From IMG/VR virus record IMGVR_UViG_3300017782_000202, positions 1 to 25,015 of that record: 25,015 nt of DNA; one strand, 5' to 3'. This stretch comes from a virus. The position numbers and the translations under genes were made by a program. Of the stretch, positions 1 through 9,053 are shown piece after piece. Numbering within the stretch: position 1 is the first letter of the stretch; each line of letters begins with the position of its first letter. Below the pieces are notes generated by a model. The model did not search any database and was not told the DNA's origin. It saw only the letters and a program-made list of their open reading frames with translations.

Positions 1-102
1 CAAAGACCAGAATCTGGTGCGAGTTTTCCAAAAGTAAATGCAAAAGCAAGACCTACAAGTGGTAGCGTATATCCACGACCAAGATTAAGAAAGAGAGGTT
101 AG
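1..102 (+). CDS. 3' end of an unidentified upstream gene (partial)
   Basis: The open frame from base 1 ends at TAG 100-102 and gives 33 residues. The visible tail is rich in Pro, Arg, Lys, Ser and Gly and ends with the basic stretch PRPRLRKRG. No domain can be recognised from so short a piece. It lies directly upstream of a gp8-type baseplate gene. In T4-like phages that position is usually taken by another baseplate wedge gene (gp6 or gp7), so this may be the C-terminus of one of those, but that rests on gene order alone. The frame and stop are clear; the product is unknown. Confidence 0.7.
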   Translation, partial: QRPESGASFPKVNAKARPTSGSVYPRPRLRKRG

Positions 103-111
103 CCCAATGGA

Positions 112-119
112 TATAAATA
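112..119 (+). promoter_or_regulatory. T4-type late promoter box
   Basis: This is an exact TATAAATA octamer, the late-promoter element recognised by the gp55-type sigma factor of T4-like phages. It lies in the 44-base gap between the upstream stop codon and the gp8 start, with the ATG 27 bases after the box. No -35 element is needed for this promoter class. It probably drives gp8 and the genes behind it up to about base 9000, since those genes are separated by 15 bases or fewer. The box and its position are seen; its activity is inferred. Confidence 0.75.
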
Positions 120-146
120 AACTAAAATATAGAGATTCAAATAACA

Positions 147-2126
147 ATGCCTGAAATTTTAACAAACAATTTTAATCAAGACATTAATAAGTTATTCATA
201 GCTGATGCAAAGGCTAACGATGACTATTATATGTTTGTTTCCAGCATTGGCGGTATTGAGCCAGTTGATTCTGCTACTTCTCAAAATGAGTTTTTAGAAA
301 AGACTCTATTTGCCAAAAAGATAAAGAACGATGATATTAACTTTATGATAAAGTATTATCCTTGGCAAAGAGGAACCGTATACGCTGAATACGATGATAG
401 TATTGATTTAGACGGTCTTAAGTTTTACGCGGTCGTTGGTCCTAACGATAATGATACCGATGATTATAGAATTTATAAATGCCTTAATAATAACGAAGGC
501 GTAGGTTCAGAATCTCCACCAACATTTGATGCAGCTAACGTAAATCAAGTTTATGAAACTGCCGATGGTTATGTGTGGAAGTATATGTATCGTCTCACTA
601 CATTACAATTCGAAGGTTATAATGCTTTAGGTTATATACCAATTGATCCTGAAACAACCATTGAACCAGCTGAGGTTTACGGCGGTGGTATTTCAGAGAT
701 TCAAGTAACTAATGCAATTGTGAATAATGGATACGAAGAAAAGAATGGACTTATTAATAGAAACCTTGGTAGAGTAGGTAGTCCTTTAACTCACGGTGAT
801 GTTTTATTAGAAATAGATCCTAGAGAACAAGATTGGAATGAAACCGATAATTATTATGTAGGTCAATATCTTTATGCTACAAACCCAAGTTCAAGTGTTA
901 CCAACTTATTTGTAATTAAATCATATGAATTACAAACAGGTTCAGGTTTAGCAAGAATTGTTGTAGGTGGAGAATTAGCAGATCCTAGACGTGGTGTTAT
1001 TGAAAATGCAACAGCAGCTGCACCAGTTGCTATTACATCAACTGACCACAACTTAGTTAACGGACAACCAATTACTTTTAGAAATGTTCAAGGTATGGTT
1101 GAATTAAATCTTAATGAATTGTCATCTGATACAGTAGCAGCTACAACATTTTATGTTTCAGTAATTGATGCCGATACATTCTCATTAAAAGCTGATCCTT
1201 TATTGGTTACTGATTTAGATGGAAGTGGATTTACTAATTATGATTCAGGCGGTACCTGGGAAGCATTAACTGATTGGGAAATTTCTACTTCAGTCGTAAA
1301 CGCAAATATTAAAATATGCCCAAGAGTTATTATTCAAGGTGACGGAGTAGGAGCAGTTGCAGTTCCTGAGATTGATTCCGGTGGAATTAATAAAGTCATA
1401 TTGTTAAATAAAGGTTCAGGATATAATAATGCAATTGCATCAGTCGTTGATCCTATCATTGACTTTAATCCAGGTGGAACAGAATCAGCAGACGTAAGAG
1501 CAACAATTAAACCTATTATTGAACCAAAAGGTGGACACGGTTATAACTTGCTTGACGAATTTAGATGTAAACATTTTTCAATGTATGCTTATATTACAGC
1601 AGAAGATAATACAAAGATCGGTGATAAGAATACATACGGATGTATTGGTATTGTAAGAACTCCTCAATTTAAAAGTATGGTAGATGTAAATACATGGAGA
1701 AGTGGACAAGCAAACACTGCCCCTGAGCCTGACATATTCGATAATAGAATCGCAATTGTCACTGATGATTATGCAAGATTAAATGCAAATAGTACAATCA
1801 CACAAGTTGATGTAAACAACGATGTTATATTCCAAGCTCAAGTACATGAGATCGACGAAGCTTCGAATACAGTTTATTTGGCTGAATATATAGGTCCATA
1901 TAAGAATAATGCACTTGTTGGTAATGGAGATACATCATTTAACCCAAATCTAGCAATTACATCAAATACTGGTCAGAGAATAACAATAAATAATCCTATA
2001 GCAGATAATGTTGTGTATTCAGATTATAAACAAAGAACAGGCGAAGTATACTTCATGGAGGAATTCTTCCCATTAGCAAGAAACGACCTCTCAAGAGAAG
2101 AATTTAAATTTGTACTGGAATTTTAA
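147..2126 (+). CDS. 8: Baseplate wedge subunit, gp8 family, with extra beta-module
   Basis: The 659-residue protein resembles T4 gp8, a subunit of the baseplate wedge. The N-terminus (LTNNF..DINKLF..) matches the gp8 start, where a T/S-x-K/N-F motif leads into a tail-domain helix. Residues around 110-155 carry the family pattern IYKCLNNN...ETADGYVWKYMYRL, compared with YRCLD...GDGYVWEYLF in T4 gp8. The C-terminus ends in EEFKFVLEF, like the marine family ending IKIVIEF. T4 gp8 is 334 residues, so this protein is about twice as long. Part of the excess is a module at residues about 287-371 (VAITSTDHNLVNGQPITF...ADTFSLKADP) that resembles the FCCH-like beta-module found in many phage virion proteins. 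A late promoter box lies just upstream. The SD is weak (AGAGA about 10 bases before the ATG). Gene identity rests on remembered motifs, not a search. Confidence 0.82.
   Translation: MPEILTNNFNQDINKLFIADAKANDDYYMFVSSIGGIEPVDSATSQNEFLEKTLFAKKIKNDDINFMIKYYPWQRGTVYAEYDDSIDLDGLKFYAVVGPNDNDTDDYRIYKCLNNNEGVGSESPPTFDAANVNQVYETADGYVWKYMYRLTTLQFEGYNALGYIPIDPETTIEPAEVYGGGISEIQVTNAIVNNGYEEKNGLINRNLGRVGSPLTHGDVLLEIDPREQDWNETDNYYVGQYLYATNPSSSVTNLFVIKSYELQTGSGLARIVVGGELADPRRGVIENATAAAPVAITSTDHNLVNGQPITFRNVQGMVELNLNELSSDTVAATTFYVSVIDADTFSLKADPLLVTDLDGSGFTNYDSGGTWEALTDWEISTSVVNANIKICPRVIIQGDGVGAVAVPEIDSGGINKVILLNKGSGYNNAIASVVDPIIDFNPGGTESADVRATIKPIIEPKGGHGYNLLDEFRCKHFSMYAYITAEDNTKIGDKNTYGCIGIVRTPQFKSMVDVNTWRSGQANTAPEPDIFDNRIAIVTDDYARLNANSTITQVDVNNDVIFQAQVHEIDEASNTVYLAEYIGPYKNNALVGNGDTSFNPNLAITSNTGQRITINNPIADNVVYSDYKQRTGEVYFMEEFFPLARNDLSREEFKFVLEF
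1005..1266 (+). other. FCCH-like beta-module inserted within gp8
   Basis: Residues about 287-371 of the gp8-like protein show the order ITSTDHNLVNGQPITFRNV, then GM.ELN, then TFYVSVIDADTFSLK and finally YDSGGTWE. This matches the pattern I know from phage proteins annotated as ubiquitin-activating enzyme E1 FCCH domain-like (ITS..HGLSNGD.V.I.GV.GM.ELNG..F.V...T..TFEL...D...Y..GGT). T4 gp8 has nothing like it. It probably forms a small surface-exposed beta-barrel on the wedge. The edges are approximate. Confidence 0.6.
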
Positions 2127-2130
2127 GGAA
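2125..2130 (+). promoter_or_regulatory. RBS AAGGAA overlapping the gp8 stop codon
   Basis: AAGGAA begins inside the TAA stop of gp8 and lies 11 bases before the ATG at 2142. The same arrangement, AAGGAA followed by an A-rich spacer ending in AAAG just before ATG, recurs before the genes at 9054 and 20490. This supports all three start choices and suggests coupling of gp8 and the next gene. Confidence 0.6.
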
Positions 2131-2141
2131 CGTAAGTAAAG

Positions 2142-5100
2142 ATGCCTATTAATAAAAACTTAAACCAAGCACCATACTTCGATGACTATGATGCCGAAAA
2201 GCAGTTCTATCGAGTTATGTTCAAGCCTGGCTATGCTATACAGGCAAGAGAACTTACACAACTCCAGACTATGCTGCAAAATCAGGTCGAGTCATTCGGA
2301 GATAATATTTTCAAAGAAGGTTCAATCGTAAAAGGTTGTAACTTTACAGAACTTGACGATCTTCAATATGTAAAATTAAATGACGGTCCAACAGGATTTA
2401 ATGCAGAAGCATATATCAGTGGTCCTGCAGTTGAAACACTCGGCGGTCAAGAAGTTGAACTTGATTATGTTTATGAAGTATCAGGTGCTTCTTCTGGCCT
2501 TAAAGCAGAAATTGTTCAAGCAGCAAAAGGTTTCCAAACAAGACCACCAAATCTAAATACTTTCTTTATCAATTATACTAATATTGGTAACGCAGGACAA
2601 ACTCAATTCCAAGCTGGTGAAGCTTTAGTTGTAACGAGATACAAATATCTCAGAGGAACAAGTACCGAAGCATTAACAGTTAATGTTGTAATTAATACCG
2701 ATCTTACAGTTTTCCAATCTCCTTCAGCAGGTAATCCTCATGTTGGTAGAGCCTTTGGTATTGAAGCTGCTCCTGGTATTATATTTCAAAAAGGTCATTT
2801 TATATTTACAGCAGAACAAAGATTGGTTGTTGAAAAATATACCAATGTTGCCGATGCAAAATCAGTTGGTTATTTAGTATCTGAATCACTTATCAATGCT
2901 TTACAAGATAACAGTTTATACGATAACGCAAACGGTTCCAAAAACGAAAACGCACCTGGTGCAGATAGATTACAACTTGTTCCTACATTAACAGTATTAG
3001 AAAGTTCTGAAGCAACTGCAAATTCTGACTTCTTTACATTAGCTCGTTATCAAAATGGTAACGCAATTACTGTTCGTGATGTTTCTCAATATAATGTTCT
3101 TGGTGAAGAAATGGCTCGAAGAACATACGAAGAGTCAGGAAACTATATCCTAGAGCAATTCCCATTAACAACTGATGACCGTGCTGGTGAAGTTCAAGTT
3201 GTTGTTGGACCAGGTACAGCATATGTTAAAGGTTATAGAGTAGAAAATTCTGGTGAACGTTCATTCCAAATAGATCAAATAGCATCAACCGAAACAATTG
3301 AGAATCAAAATATCTCAATGGAATATGGAAACTATTTTGAGATTGATAATTCATCTGCCTCACAAGGTTATTTAAATCTTGGTATATTATCAGTAGTTGA
3401 TGCTCAAATAGCAAACAGCAGTTCAGCAGGTTCTGTTTTAATTAAGAACATTACAGATAAAAGAGTTTATGTTCATTATAATATTTTCAATGGCGCAGCA
3501 GGAACACCAGTTAGAGACATTACTAAATTAAGTGATGGTAATGGTGATGTACCTGTTAAAACAAATAGTTTAGGTGCTCCTGTTATTAAAGAGACAGGAA
3601 GAAAGGCATTAATATTTGATACAGGTGTAAATGGAGTATTCTCAACAAGCAATACTCTTATTCCTTGTAGAGCACAAAATGCAAGTAGTGCAACAACAGG
3701 AACAATTACATTAACGGCAGGACCAGGAGAAGACTTTAATTGTCTTAACGATGATATTAGAGTTAACCAAGGTGGAACTACTTATCCTGTTATAAGTACA
3801 ACTACTGCATTAAATAATTCACAACTTAATATTGTTTGTGATTCAGGTTTAAGCGGATCAGTAGAAGTATTTTATAATAAGAGACAAATTGGATCCTCAG
3901 GTGGAATTTCTCCATACGCTAAAAACGAACGTGATACGTTTGTGAAGTTTAACTATACAGGTGTACAAGCAAAATATAGTTTAGGTTTCCCTGATGTATT
4001 TAAGATTGTAAGTATTGTAGATTCAACAGGCGCAGATTTTACAAACAGCTTTAGATTAAAATCTAATCAGAGAGATACTTTTTACGATCTATCTTATGTA
4101 GAATATATTGAAGGTCGACCACAACCAAGTGGATTGATGACAGTTAATCTAAAATGTTTTGAAGTAAATACTGCTACAGGTTCTTACTTCTTTACAATTA
4201 ATAGTTATCCTAATACTTTGAATAGATATGATATTCCTTCATATGTATCAGAGTCAGGACAAGTATTTAACCTAAGAGATAGTTTTGATTTCAGAGCACA
4301 TGTCGATAAAGATACTGCTGCAAATTATTCGGCAACCATAGGTAATGCTCCAACGATTACTCAACAGGTTGGGTTTAATCCAATTACTTTTAATGATAAA
4401 GGTGCACCGCTTGTACCTGCGGCTCAACAATCATTACAAACAGATATAGAACATTATCTTTCAAGAATAGATACAGTTGCATGTGATTCTTATGGAGAGA
4501 TAATTTTAATTAAAGGTGAAGAATTAAAGAACGCAAAACCACCTAAACTAACAACAGATCAATTAGCAATCGCAAACGTTGAGATTCCAACTTATCCTGC
4601 ATTGTCTAAGAAACAATCCGATGTTCTTCGTAAAGATGATTACGCAATCAAGCCAAGAGCAACTGGAATTAAAAACTTTACAATGAAAGATATGCACAAT
4701 CTTGAGAAGAAGATTGATAACATGGCATATTATATTTCATTAAATCAATTAGAATCAGAAACTGATAATTTAATTGTTAGAGATGAGAATGGATTAAATA
4801 GATTCAAGAATGGATTTATTGTGGATCCATTTAATAACTTATCGTTATCAGAAATTTCTCATCCGCAATTTAATGCTGCTGTACCATTTAATCAAAAGAT
4901 ATTAACTCCTTCGTTAAAAACATTTGCATTGGATTTAACATATGATTCAGCAACAGGATCGTCTATCTTCCCAAGTACTGCTGATGCAAAGGTTGGTGTA
5001 ATTGGTAGAGATTCAAATGTTGAAGTAATTAATCAGCCTTATGCTTCTAACTTTAGAAACTGTGTAAGTAACTTTTATAAGTATGTAGGTGATGGAGCTA

Positions 5101-7553
5101 TATCTCCACCATACGATGCTGCTTATGATACAACAGTTAACCCTGCTTCTATTGATATAGATTTAACTACTCCTTTCCAAGAATTCATTGATGACATTCA
5201 ACCATTCTTGCCTATGACTGATACAACAGTTACTCGAGATTTTGTAGCTGATGAAAATAGAAGAAGAGCAAGACGTGGTGCAGGTGTTGAAACTACAACA
5301 ATTACAACAGCATCAAGTCAAATTGAAATAGATAGCTCAACAACAACTGAATCGTTTGTTGGTGAATTTGTTTCTGACTTTAGATTCCAACCGTATATGG
5401 CATCGAGAGATATCAAAGTTTATATGTCAGGATTAAGACCTAATCAAAGACATTACTTCTTCTTTGATGGTATTGATGTAAATGCACATGTTATGCCAGG
5501 TTCAAATACAGCTAACTCAGTTGGTGAAGTAGGAAGGTTCGGTGATAAAGGAGCTGCGGTCTCTACAGATTCAAACGGTGTATTAAGAGCTGTATTCCAC
5601 TTACCTGCTGAAACATTCTATGTAGGTGATAGAGTAATGGAAATTGCTGACGTTTCACAATACTCAAGTATTGATTCTGCGTCAACTTCAAAAGGATTTG
5701 TTACTTATAGAGCATATAACTTCAGTGTTGAGAAAACAAGTTTAACGACTTCAACAAGAGCTCCAAACTTTGATGTTAACACTGTTATAACAACAAGAAA
5801 CGTTGCTCGTCGTATTAGAGGTAGAGATCCACTTGCACAAACATTCTTTGTTAAGAAAGGTATGGGTGCAGGAAGTAATTCAATTTACTTATCAGATATT
5901 GATGTATACTTCCGTCGTAAACCAACGCAGACAGGCTCAGGTGGTAACGACACTGCTCCATTAAATGGTGTATCATTACAGATTAGAGAAGTTGTAAACG
6001 GTTATCCAACAAATAGAATTTTACCATTCGCAAACGTTCATAAATTACCTGCTGATGTTAATGTATCTGAAGATGCTTCTTCAGCAACTACATTTACTTT
6101 TGAAGCACCTGTAAGATTGGATGTAGAAAAAGAATATTCAATTGTAGTACAGCCTGATGCATCAGATCCTAACTATTTAATTTATACTTCTAAAGTTGGT
6201 GGAATTGATTTAACACCAGGAGCAACAAAAGGTTCTGCTATTACTCAGGATTGGGGTGACGGTGTTCTATTTACTTCAACTAACAACTCTGCTTGGAAAT
6301 CATACCAAGACGAAGATATTAAATTTACAGTAAGAAGACATAACTTTAATTCTACAACAGGTACGGTTAAATTAACAAATGCTAATCATGAGTTCTTATC
6401 ACTTAATAATATTACAGGAAAATTTACTCCTGGTGAATTAATTTATCAAGATGGTTCAACTCCTGCAGATACGGCAATTACAACAAACGGTACTAAAACA
6501 TTAGTAGGTACAGGTTTAGATAGTGTTTATGCTGCTGGTGATTATATTAAGACAACTGTTTTGACTAAAATTGAAATACATAAGATTGCCACTGTTGTAA
6601 ATTCAACAGAAATTATATTAGAAACTCCAACAGTAAGCTCAGGTGGTGGTACTCACTTACCTGTCATTGCTGGTGATTTGGATCTATATGATGTTCAAAG
6701 AAATCCTTATGAATGTCATTTAGTTAATTCTTCTGCAACTGCAGCTAAACAATTTAACGTAGGTGCAAATATTGTTGGTCTTGATAGTGGAAGTACAGCA
6801 AACGTTTCTGCCATTAACGATATTAATTTAAGTTATATTCAACCGATGATTATGAAATCAAATGATTCTTCTTCAAGAACATTATTAGATGGTACTTTTG
6901 TACCACCTGCCGATGTATCATCTACTTACTTAAAGCCAATGCAATTTAATGACAATAACTATTTTACAGAGAAAGGTGTAATTCTTTATAGTAAGTCTAA
7001 CGATCCAAACGGATCAAAAGCATTTACTTTAAATGTTAATATGACAAACGATGGTAACGTTACATCAACACCATTCGTTGATATTGAAGCATCTAAACTT
7101 ATTGCCTATCAATATAAGATTACCAATACTGCAGATACCACAGCAAAGTATATTAGTAAAAAGATTGAATTAGCAGAAGATCTTGATGCTGAAGATTTCA
7201 ATTTAATTCTTTCTGCATATCGTCCAACAGGAACAGATATTAAAGTATACATCAAAGCTCAGAACGCATATTGCTTTGATGATTTTGATAGCCTAGCATG
7301 GACTGAGTTGGAATTATTTGAAGGAGTTGGTTCCTTCTCTGCAATTTCAAATCTTGGTGATTATAGAGAATTTAAATATAAAATAGCAGACTCAGACAAG
7401 TTTGGCAATGTTCCGGGTGGAGCATTTGCTTACACAAGTCAAAGCGGTGCTTTCGAAGGATTTAAGAGATTCCAAATTCGTATAGATTTATTATCTCCTA
7501 ATATTCATAACGCACCTACACTAAAAGATTACCGTGGACTTGCGTTAACATAA
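2142..7553 (+). CDS. Large virion protein, DUF4815 family
   Basis: This 1803-residue protein starts with the recognisable DUF4815 signature: QFYRVMFKPGYAIQARELTQ, then LQ.QVESFGDNIFKEGS. DUF4815 proteins are structural proteins of marine T4-like and related phages and probably belong to the baseplate or its periphery. The DUF4815-like part covers roughly residues 1-700. A region near 1082-1210 (PYMASRDIKVYMSGLRPNQ, then HYFFFDGIDV and GVLRAVFHLPA) is the exposed domain often found behind it. From about 1228 (DPLAQTFFV) a domain with SLQIREVVNGYPTNRILPF and EYSIVVQPD follows. The C-terminus (AEDFNLILSAYRPTGTDIKVY ... APTLKDYRGLALT) matches the usual family end. No signal peptide or membrane segment is apparent. 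The gene sits 15 bases after gp8 with its own AAGGAA. The exact molecular role is unknown. Confidence 0.8.
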   Translation: MPINKNLNQAPYFDDYDAEKQFYRVMFKPGYAIQARELTQLQTMLQNQVESFGDNIFKEGSIVKGCNFTELDDLQYVKLNDGPTGFNAEAYISGPAVETLGGQEVELDYVYEVSGASSGLKAEIVQAAKGFQTRPPNLNTFFINYTNIGNAGQTQFQAGEALVVTRYKYLRGTSTEALTVNVVINTDLTVFQSPSAGNPHVGRAFGIEAAPGIIFQKGHFIFTAEQRLVVEKYTNVADAKSVGYLVSESLINALQDNSLYDNANGSKNENAPGADRLQLVPTLTVLESSEATANSDFFTLARYQNGNAITVRDVSQYNVLGEEMARRTYEESGNYILEQFPLTTDDRAGEVQVVVGPGTAYVKGYRVENSGERSFQIDQIASTETIENQNISMEYGNYFEIDNSSASQGYLNLGILSVVDAQIANSSSAGSVLIKNITDKRVYVHYNIFNGAAGTPVRDITKLSDGNGDVPVKTNSLGAPVIKETGRKALIFDTGVNGVFSTSNTLIPCRAQNASSATTGTITLTAGPGEDFNCLNDDIRVNQGGTTYPVISTTTALNNSQLNIVCDSGLSGSVEVFYNKRQIGSSGGISPYAKNERDTFVKFNYTGVQAKYSLGFPDVFKIVSIVDSTGADFTNSFRLKSNQRDTFYDLSYVEYIEGRPQPSGLMTVNLKCFEVNTATGSYFFTINSYPNTLNRYDIPSYVSESGQVFNLRDSFDFRAHVDKDTAANYSATIGNAPTITQQVGFNPITFNDKGAPLVPAAQQSLQTDIEHYLSRIDTVACDSYGEIILIKGEELKNAKPPKLTTDQLAIANVEIPTYPALSKKQSDVLRKDDYAIKPRATGIKNFTMKDMHNLEKKIDNMAYYISLNQLESETDNLIVRDENGLNRFKNGFIVDPFNNLSLSEISHPQFNAAVPFNQKILTPSLKTFALDLTYDSATGSSIFPSTADAKVGVIGRDSNVEVINQPYASNFRNCVSNFYKYVGDGAISPPYDAAYDTTVNPASIDIDLTTPFQEFIDDIQPFLPMTDTTVTRDFVADENRRRARRGAGVETTTITTASSQIEIDSSTTTESFVGEFVSDFRFQPYMASRDIKVYMSGLRPNQRHYFFFDGIDVNAHVMPGSNTANSVGEVGRFGDKGAAVSTDSNGVLRAVFHLPAETFYVGDRVMEIADVSQYSSIDSASTSKGFVTYRAYNFSVEKTSLTTSTRAPNFDVNTVITTRNVARRIRGRDPLAQTFFVKKGMGAGSNSIYLSDIDVYFRRKPTQTGSGGNDTAPLNGVSLQIREVVNGYPTNRILPFANVHKLPADVNVSEDASSATTFTFEAPVRLDVEKEYSIVVQPDASDPNYLIYTSKVGGIDLTPGATKGSAITQDWGDGVLFTSTNNSAWKSYQDEDIKFTVRRHNFNSTTGTVKLTNANHEFLSLNNITGKFTPGELIYQDGSTPADTAITTNGTKTLVGTGLDSVYAAGDYIKTTVLTKIEIHKIATVVNSTEIILETPTVSSGGGTHLPVIAGDLDLYDVQRNPYECHLVNSSATAAKQFNVGANIVGLDSGSTANVSAINDINLSYIQPMIMKSNDSSSRTLLDGTFVPPADVSSTYLKPMQFNDNNYFTEKGVILYSKSNDPNGSKAFTLNVNMTNDGNVTSTPFVDIEASKLIAYQYKITNTADTTAKYISKKIELAEDLDAEDFNLILSAYRPTGTDIKVYIKAQNAYCFDDFDSLAWTELELFEGVGSFSAISNLGDYREFKYKIADSDKFGNVPGGAFAYTSQSGAFEGFKRFQIRIDLLSPNIHNAPTLKDYRGLALT

Positions 7554-7563
7554 GGTCAATACC

Positions 7564-7758
7564 ATGAGCAATGTAAAGAATATAAACAGAGATAATTCAA
7601 CTGGTGCAATTCTTAGTACTGATGCTGCCGCTCTCAATAAATATAAGGTAGAACGGAATTTTTACCGTAAGGTAGACAGAATACAAAATGACTTGGTTGA
7701 TATTAAAAAGAGTATTCTCGATATTTACCAAAGAATCGAAAAATTGGAAGAAAAATAA
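7564..7758 (+). CDS. Small coiled-coil virion-associated protein, 64 residues
   Basis: The N-terminus (VKNINRDNSTGAI.STD..ALNKYK) matches small proteins that I recall beside fibre genes in marine T4-like phages; their function is not established. From residue 33 on there is a strict heptad pattern: F33, V37, I40, L44, I47, I51, I54, I58, L61, spaced 4-3-4-3-4-3-4-3. Isoleucine at both core positions is known to favour trimeric coiled coils, so this may be a trimer that fits onto or caps a trimeric fibre. AAGG at 7552-7555, overlapping the previous stop codon, is a plausible RBS. The stop codon TAA directly abuts the next ATG (7759), which implies translational coupling with the S74 fibre. The coding call is good; the role is inferred. 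Confidence 0.78.
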   Translation: MSNVKNINRDNSTGAILSTDAAALNKYKVERNFYRKVDRIQNDLVDIKKSILDIYQRIEKLEEK

Positions 7759-9000
7759 ATGGCTATAGATATAGGTAAGATAACAACTTCGCAGACATTC
7801 CAAAATTGGTTTAATAAAACCAATGACCTGGTTGATGCTCTTGCTGATAATGTAGTAACCGCATCACCTGGCGGAGATACTACTACAGGTAGTGCTACAC
7901 TTACTGGTACTATAACAGCAGCAAACGTTGTTGGTTCTACCAAAGTTTCAACAGATACAATTCAAGCGGTTACAAGTAATGCTTCAGTTAATTTTGTTAG
8001 TCCATTACAAGTAACAGGTGCTGCGCAAACAACAAGTACATTCTTATTCGCGGCAGGACCTCAGACAAGATATTCAACAGGTACATTAAGTTGGGATGTT
8101 GGGTTAGAAGATGCAAATCCTGGTGCCTTTATTATTGATACAGGTACAGGTGATCCCAAGTTTAAATTATCAACCGCAGGTACTTTAACTGTACCTGATG
8201 CCACTGTTACTGGTACATTGACAGTTGGTACATTATCAATTGGAAGCGGTGGTGGTGGATTAAGTACCGATGATATTTCTGAAGGTAGTACAAACTTATA
8301 CTTTACCGATGCAAGAGCAAGAGGTGTATTCTCAGGTGGTGACGGTATTAATATCGCAACTGATGGAACGATTTCATTTGACGGTGAAGGTGAACTCAAT
8401 ACTTATAAAGGTAACGAGTTTATTACAACCGGCTCAGTTTCTGGTGATGAAAAAGCCTTCATTACAGGTAAGAGACTAATTAATGTACCATTCGGAGTTC
8501 TTAACAGTAATTGGTCTGGTACTGACTATGAAGTACTTACATGGGGACCAAGTGGTATTAATGTAAACGGTTACGGATATTTTAATGATGATGTTCAAGT
8601 CCGTGATGGTGATGTTGAAGTTTATAGCGGTAGCACTAAGGTTGCACAAATAAACCAAAGTGGAAATGGAATATTCGTTGGTGACGTAACAACAAACGGA
8701 TCATTCTCAGACGAAAGATTAAAAGAAAATATTGTTCCTTTAGAGAAGGGACTTGATACATTAGAACAAATAAAAACATATACATTTAATTATAAAGACG
8801 GACCTCAGGATACACACCCAGGTGTTATTGCCCAAGAATTAGAACAATTAGTTCCTGAAGTAGTTTATGATATTGAAATGGAAGATGATACTTACAAGGC
8901 TGTAAGATATCAACAATTAGTGCCGATCCTAATAAAAGCAATTCAGGATTTAAGTGAAAAGGTAAATGTTTTAGAAAACAAGCTTGAAAACAAAGAGTAA
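7759..9000 (+). CDS. Tail fibre protein with C-terminal S74 self-cleaving chaperone
   Basis: This is a 413-residue fibre-like protein. Residues 1-300 are Ser, Thr, Gly and Asp rich and include the motif DDISEGSTNLYFTDARARG (about 172-190), common in phage fibre shafts. The C-terminus from about residue 317 is a Peptidase_S74 (endosialidase-type intramolecular chaperone) domain: SDERLKENI, HPGVIAQELEQLVPEVV and YQQLVPILIKAIQDL, ending in a heptad-like helix. In this family the chaperone trimerises the fibre and then cuts itself off before the Ser of SDxRxK. Here that would be Ser317 with Lys322, leaving a mature fibre of 316 residues and a released 97-residue chaperone. The ATG abuts the preceding stop; GGAAG at 7746-7750 is the likely RBS. 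Both dyad residues are present, so cleavage is probably active. Confidence 0.87.
   Translation: MAIDIGKITTSQTFQNWFNKTNDLVDALADNVVTASPGGDTTTGSATLTGTITAANVVGSTKVSTDTIQAVTSNASVNFVSPLQVTGAAQTTSTFLFAAGPQTRYSTGTLSWDVGLEDANPGAFIIDTGTGDPKFKLSTAGTLTVPDATVTGTLTVGTLSIGSGGGGLSTDDISEGSTNLYFTDARARGVFSGGDGINIATDGTISFDGEGELNTYKGNEFITTGSVSGDEKAFITGKRLINVPFGVLNSNWSGTDYEVLTWGPSGINVNGYGYFNDDVQVRDGDVEVYSGSTKVAQINQSGNGIFVGDVTTNGSFSDERLKENIVPLEKGLDTLEQIKTYTFNYKDGPQDTHPGVIAQELEQLVPEVVYDIEMEDDTYKAVRYQQLVPILIKAIQDLSEKVNVLENKLENKE
8707..8724 (+). other. Predicted S74 autocleavage site and Ser-Lys dyad
   Basis: The codons for SDERLK (residues 317-322) match the S-x-x-x-x-K arrangement of endosialidase-type chaperone domains, where cleavage occurs on the N-terminal side of the Ser. 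Both the Ser and the Lys five residues later are intact. The cleavage itself is inferred from the family. Confidence 0.72.
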
Positions 9001-9014
9001 TTGAGTATTATACT

Positions 9015-9022
9015 TATAAATA
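9015..9022 (+). promoter_or_regulatory. T4-type late promoter box before the giant gene
   Basis: This is an exact TATAAATA in the 53-base gap between the S74 fibre and the giant gene, with the ATG 31 bases after the box. It starts what looks like a separate late unit containing the giant gene and the 141-residue gene behind it. An AAGGAA at 9038-9043, 10 bases before the ATG at 9054, is the RBS. Position and exact match are seen; activity is inferred from T4-like late transcription. Confidence 0.75.
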
Positions 9023-9053
9023 ATAAGGTAATACCACAAGGAAAAGACTAAAG

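Noticed and set aside
107-154. A 15-codon open frame starting just before gp8
   Set aside because: It contains the late promoter box and overlaps the gp8 start in another frame. It has no RBS and no recognisable sequence.
474-481. TATAAATG, one mismatch from the late promoter box, inside gp8
   Set aside because: It lies well inside a coding region with no gene start behind it and is expected by chance in AT-rich DNA.
7636-7643. AATAAATA inside the 64-residue gene, 115 bases before the S74 fibre start
   Set aside because: It has the same sequence as the variant box at 20453 but lies inside a gene and too far from the next start, and the fibre gene is already coupled to the gene in front.
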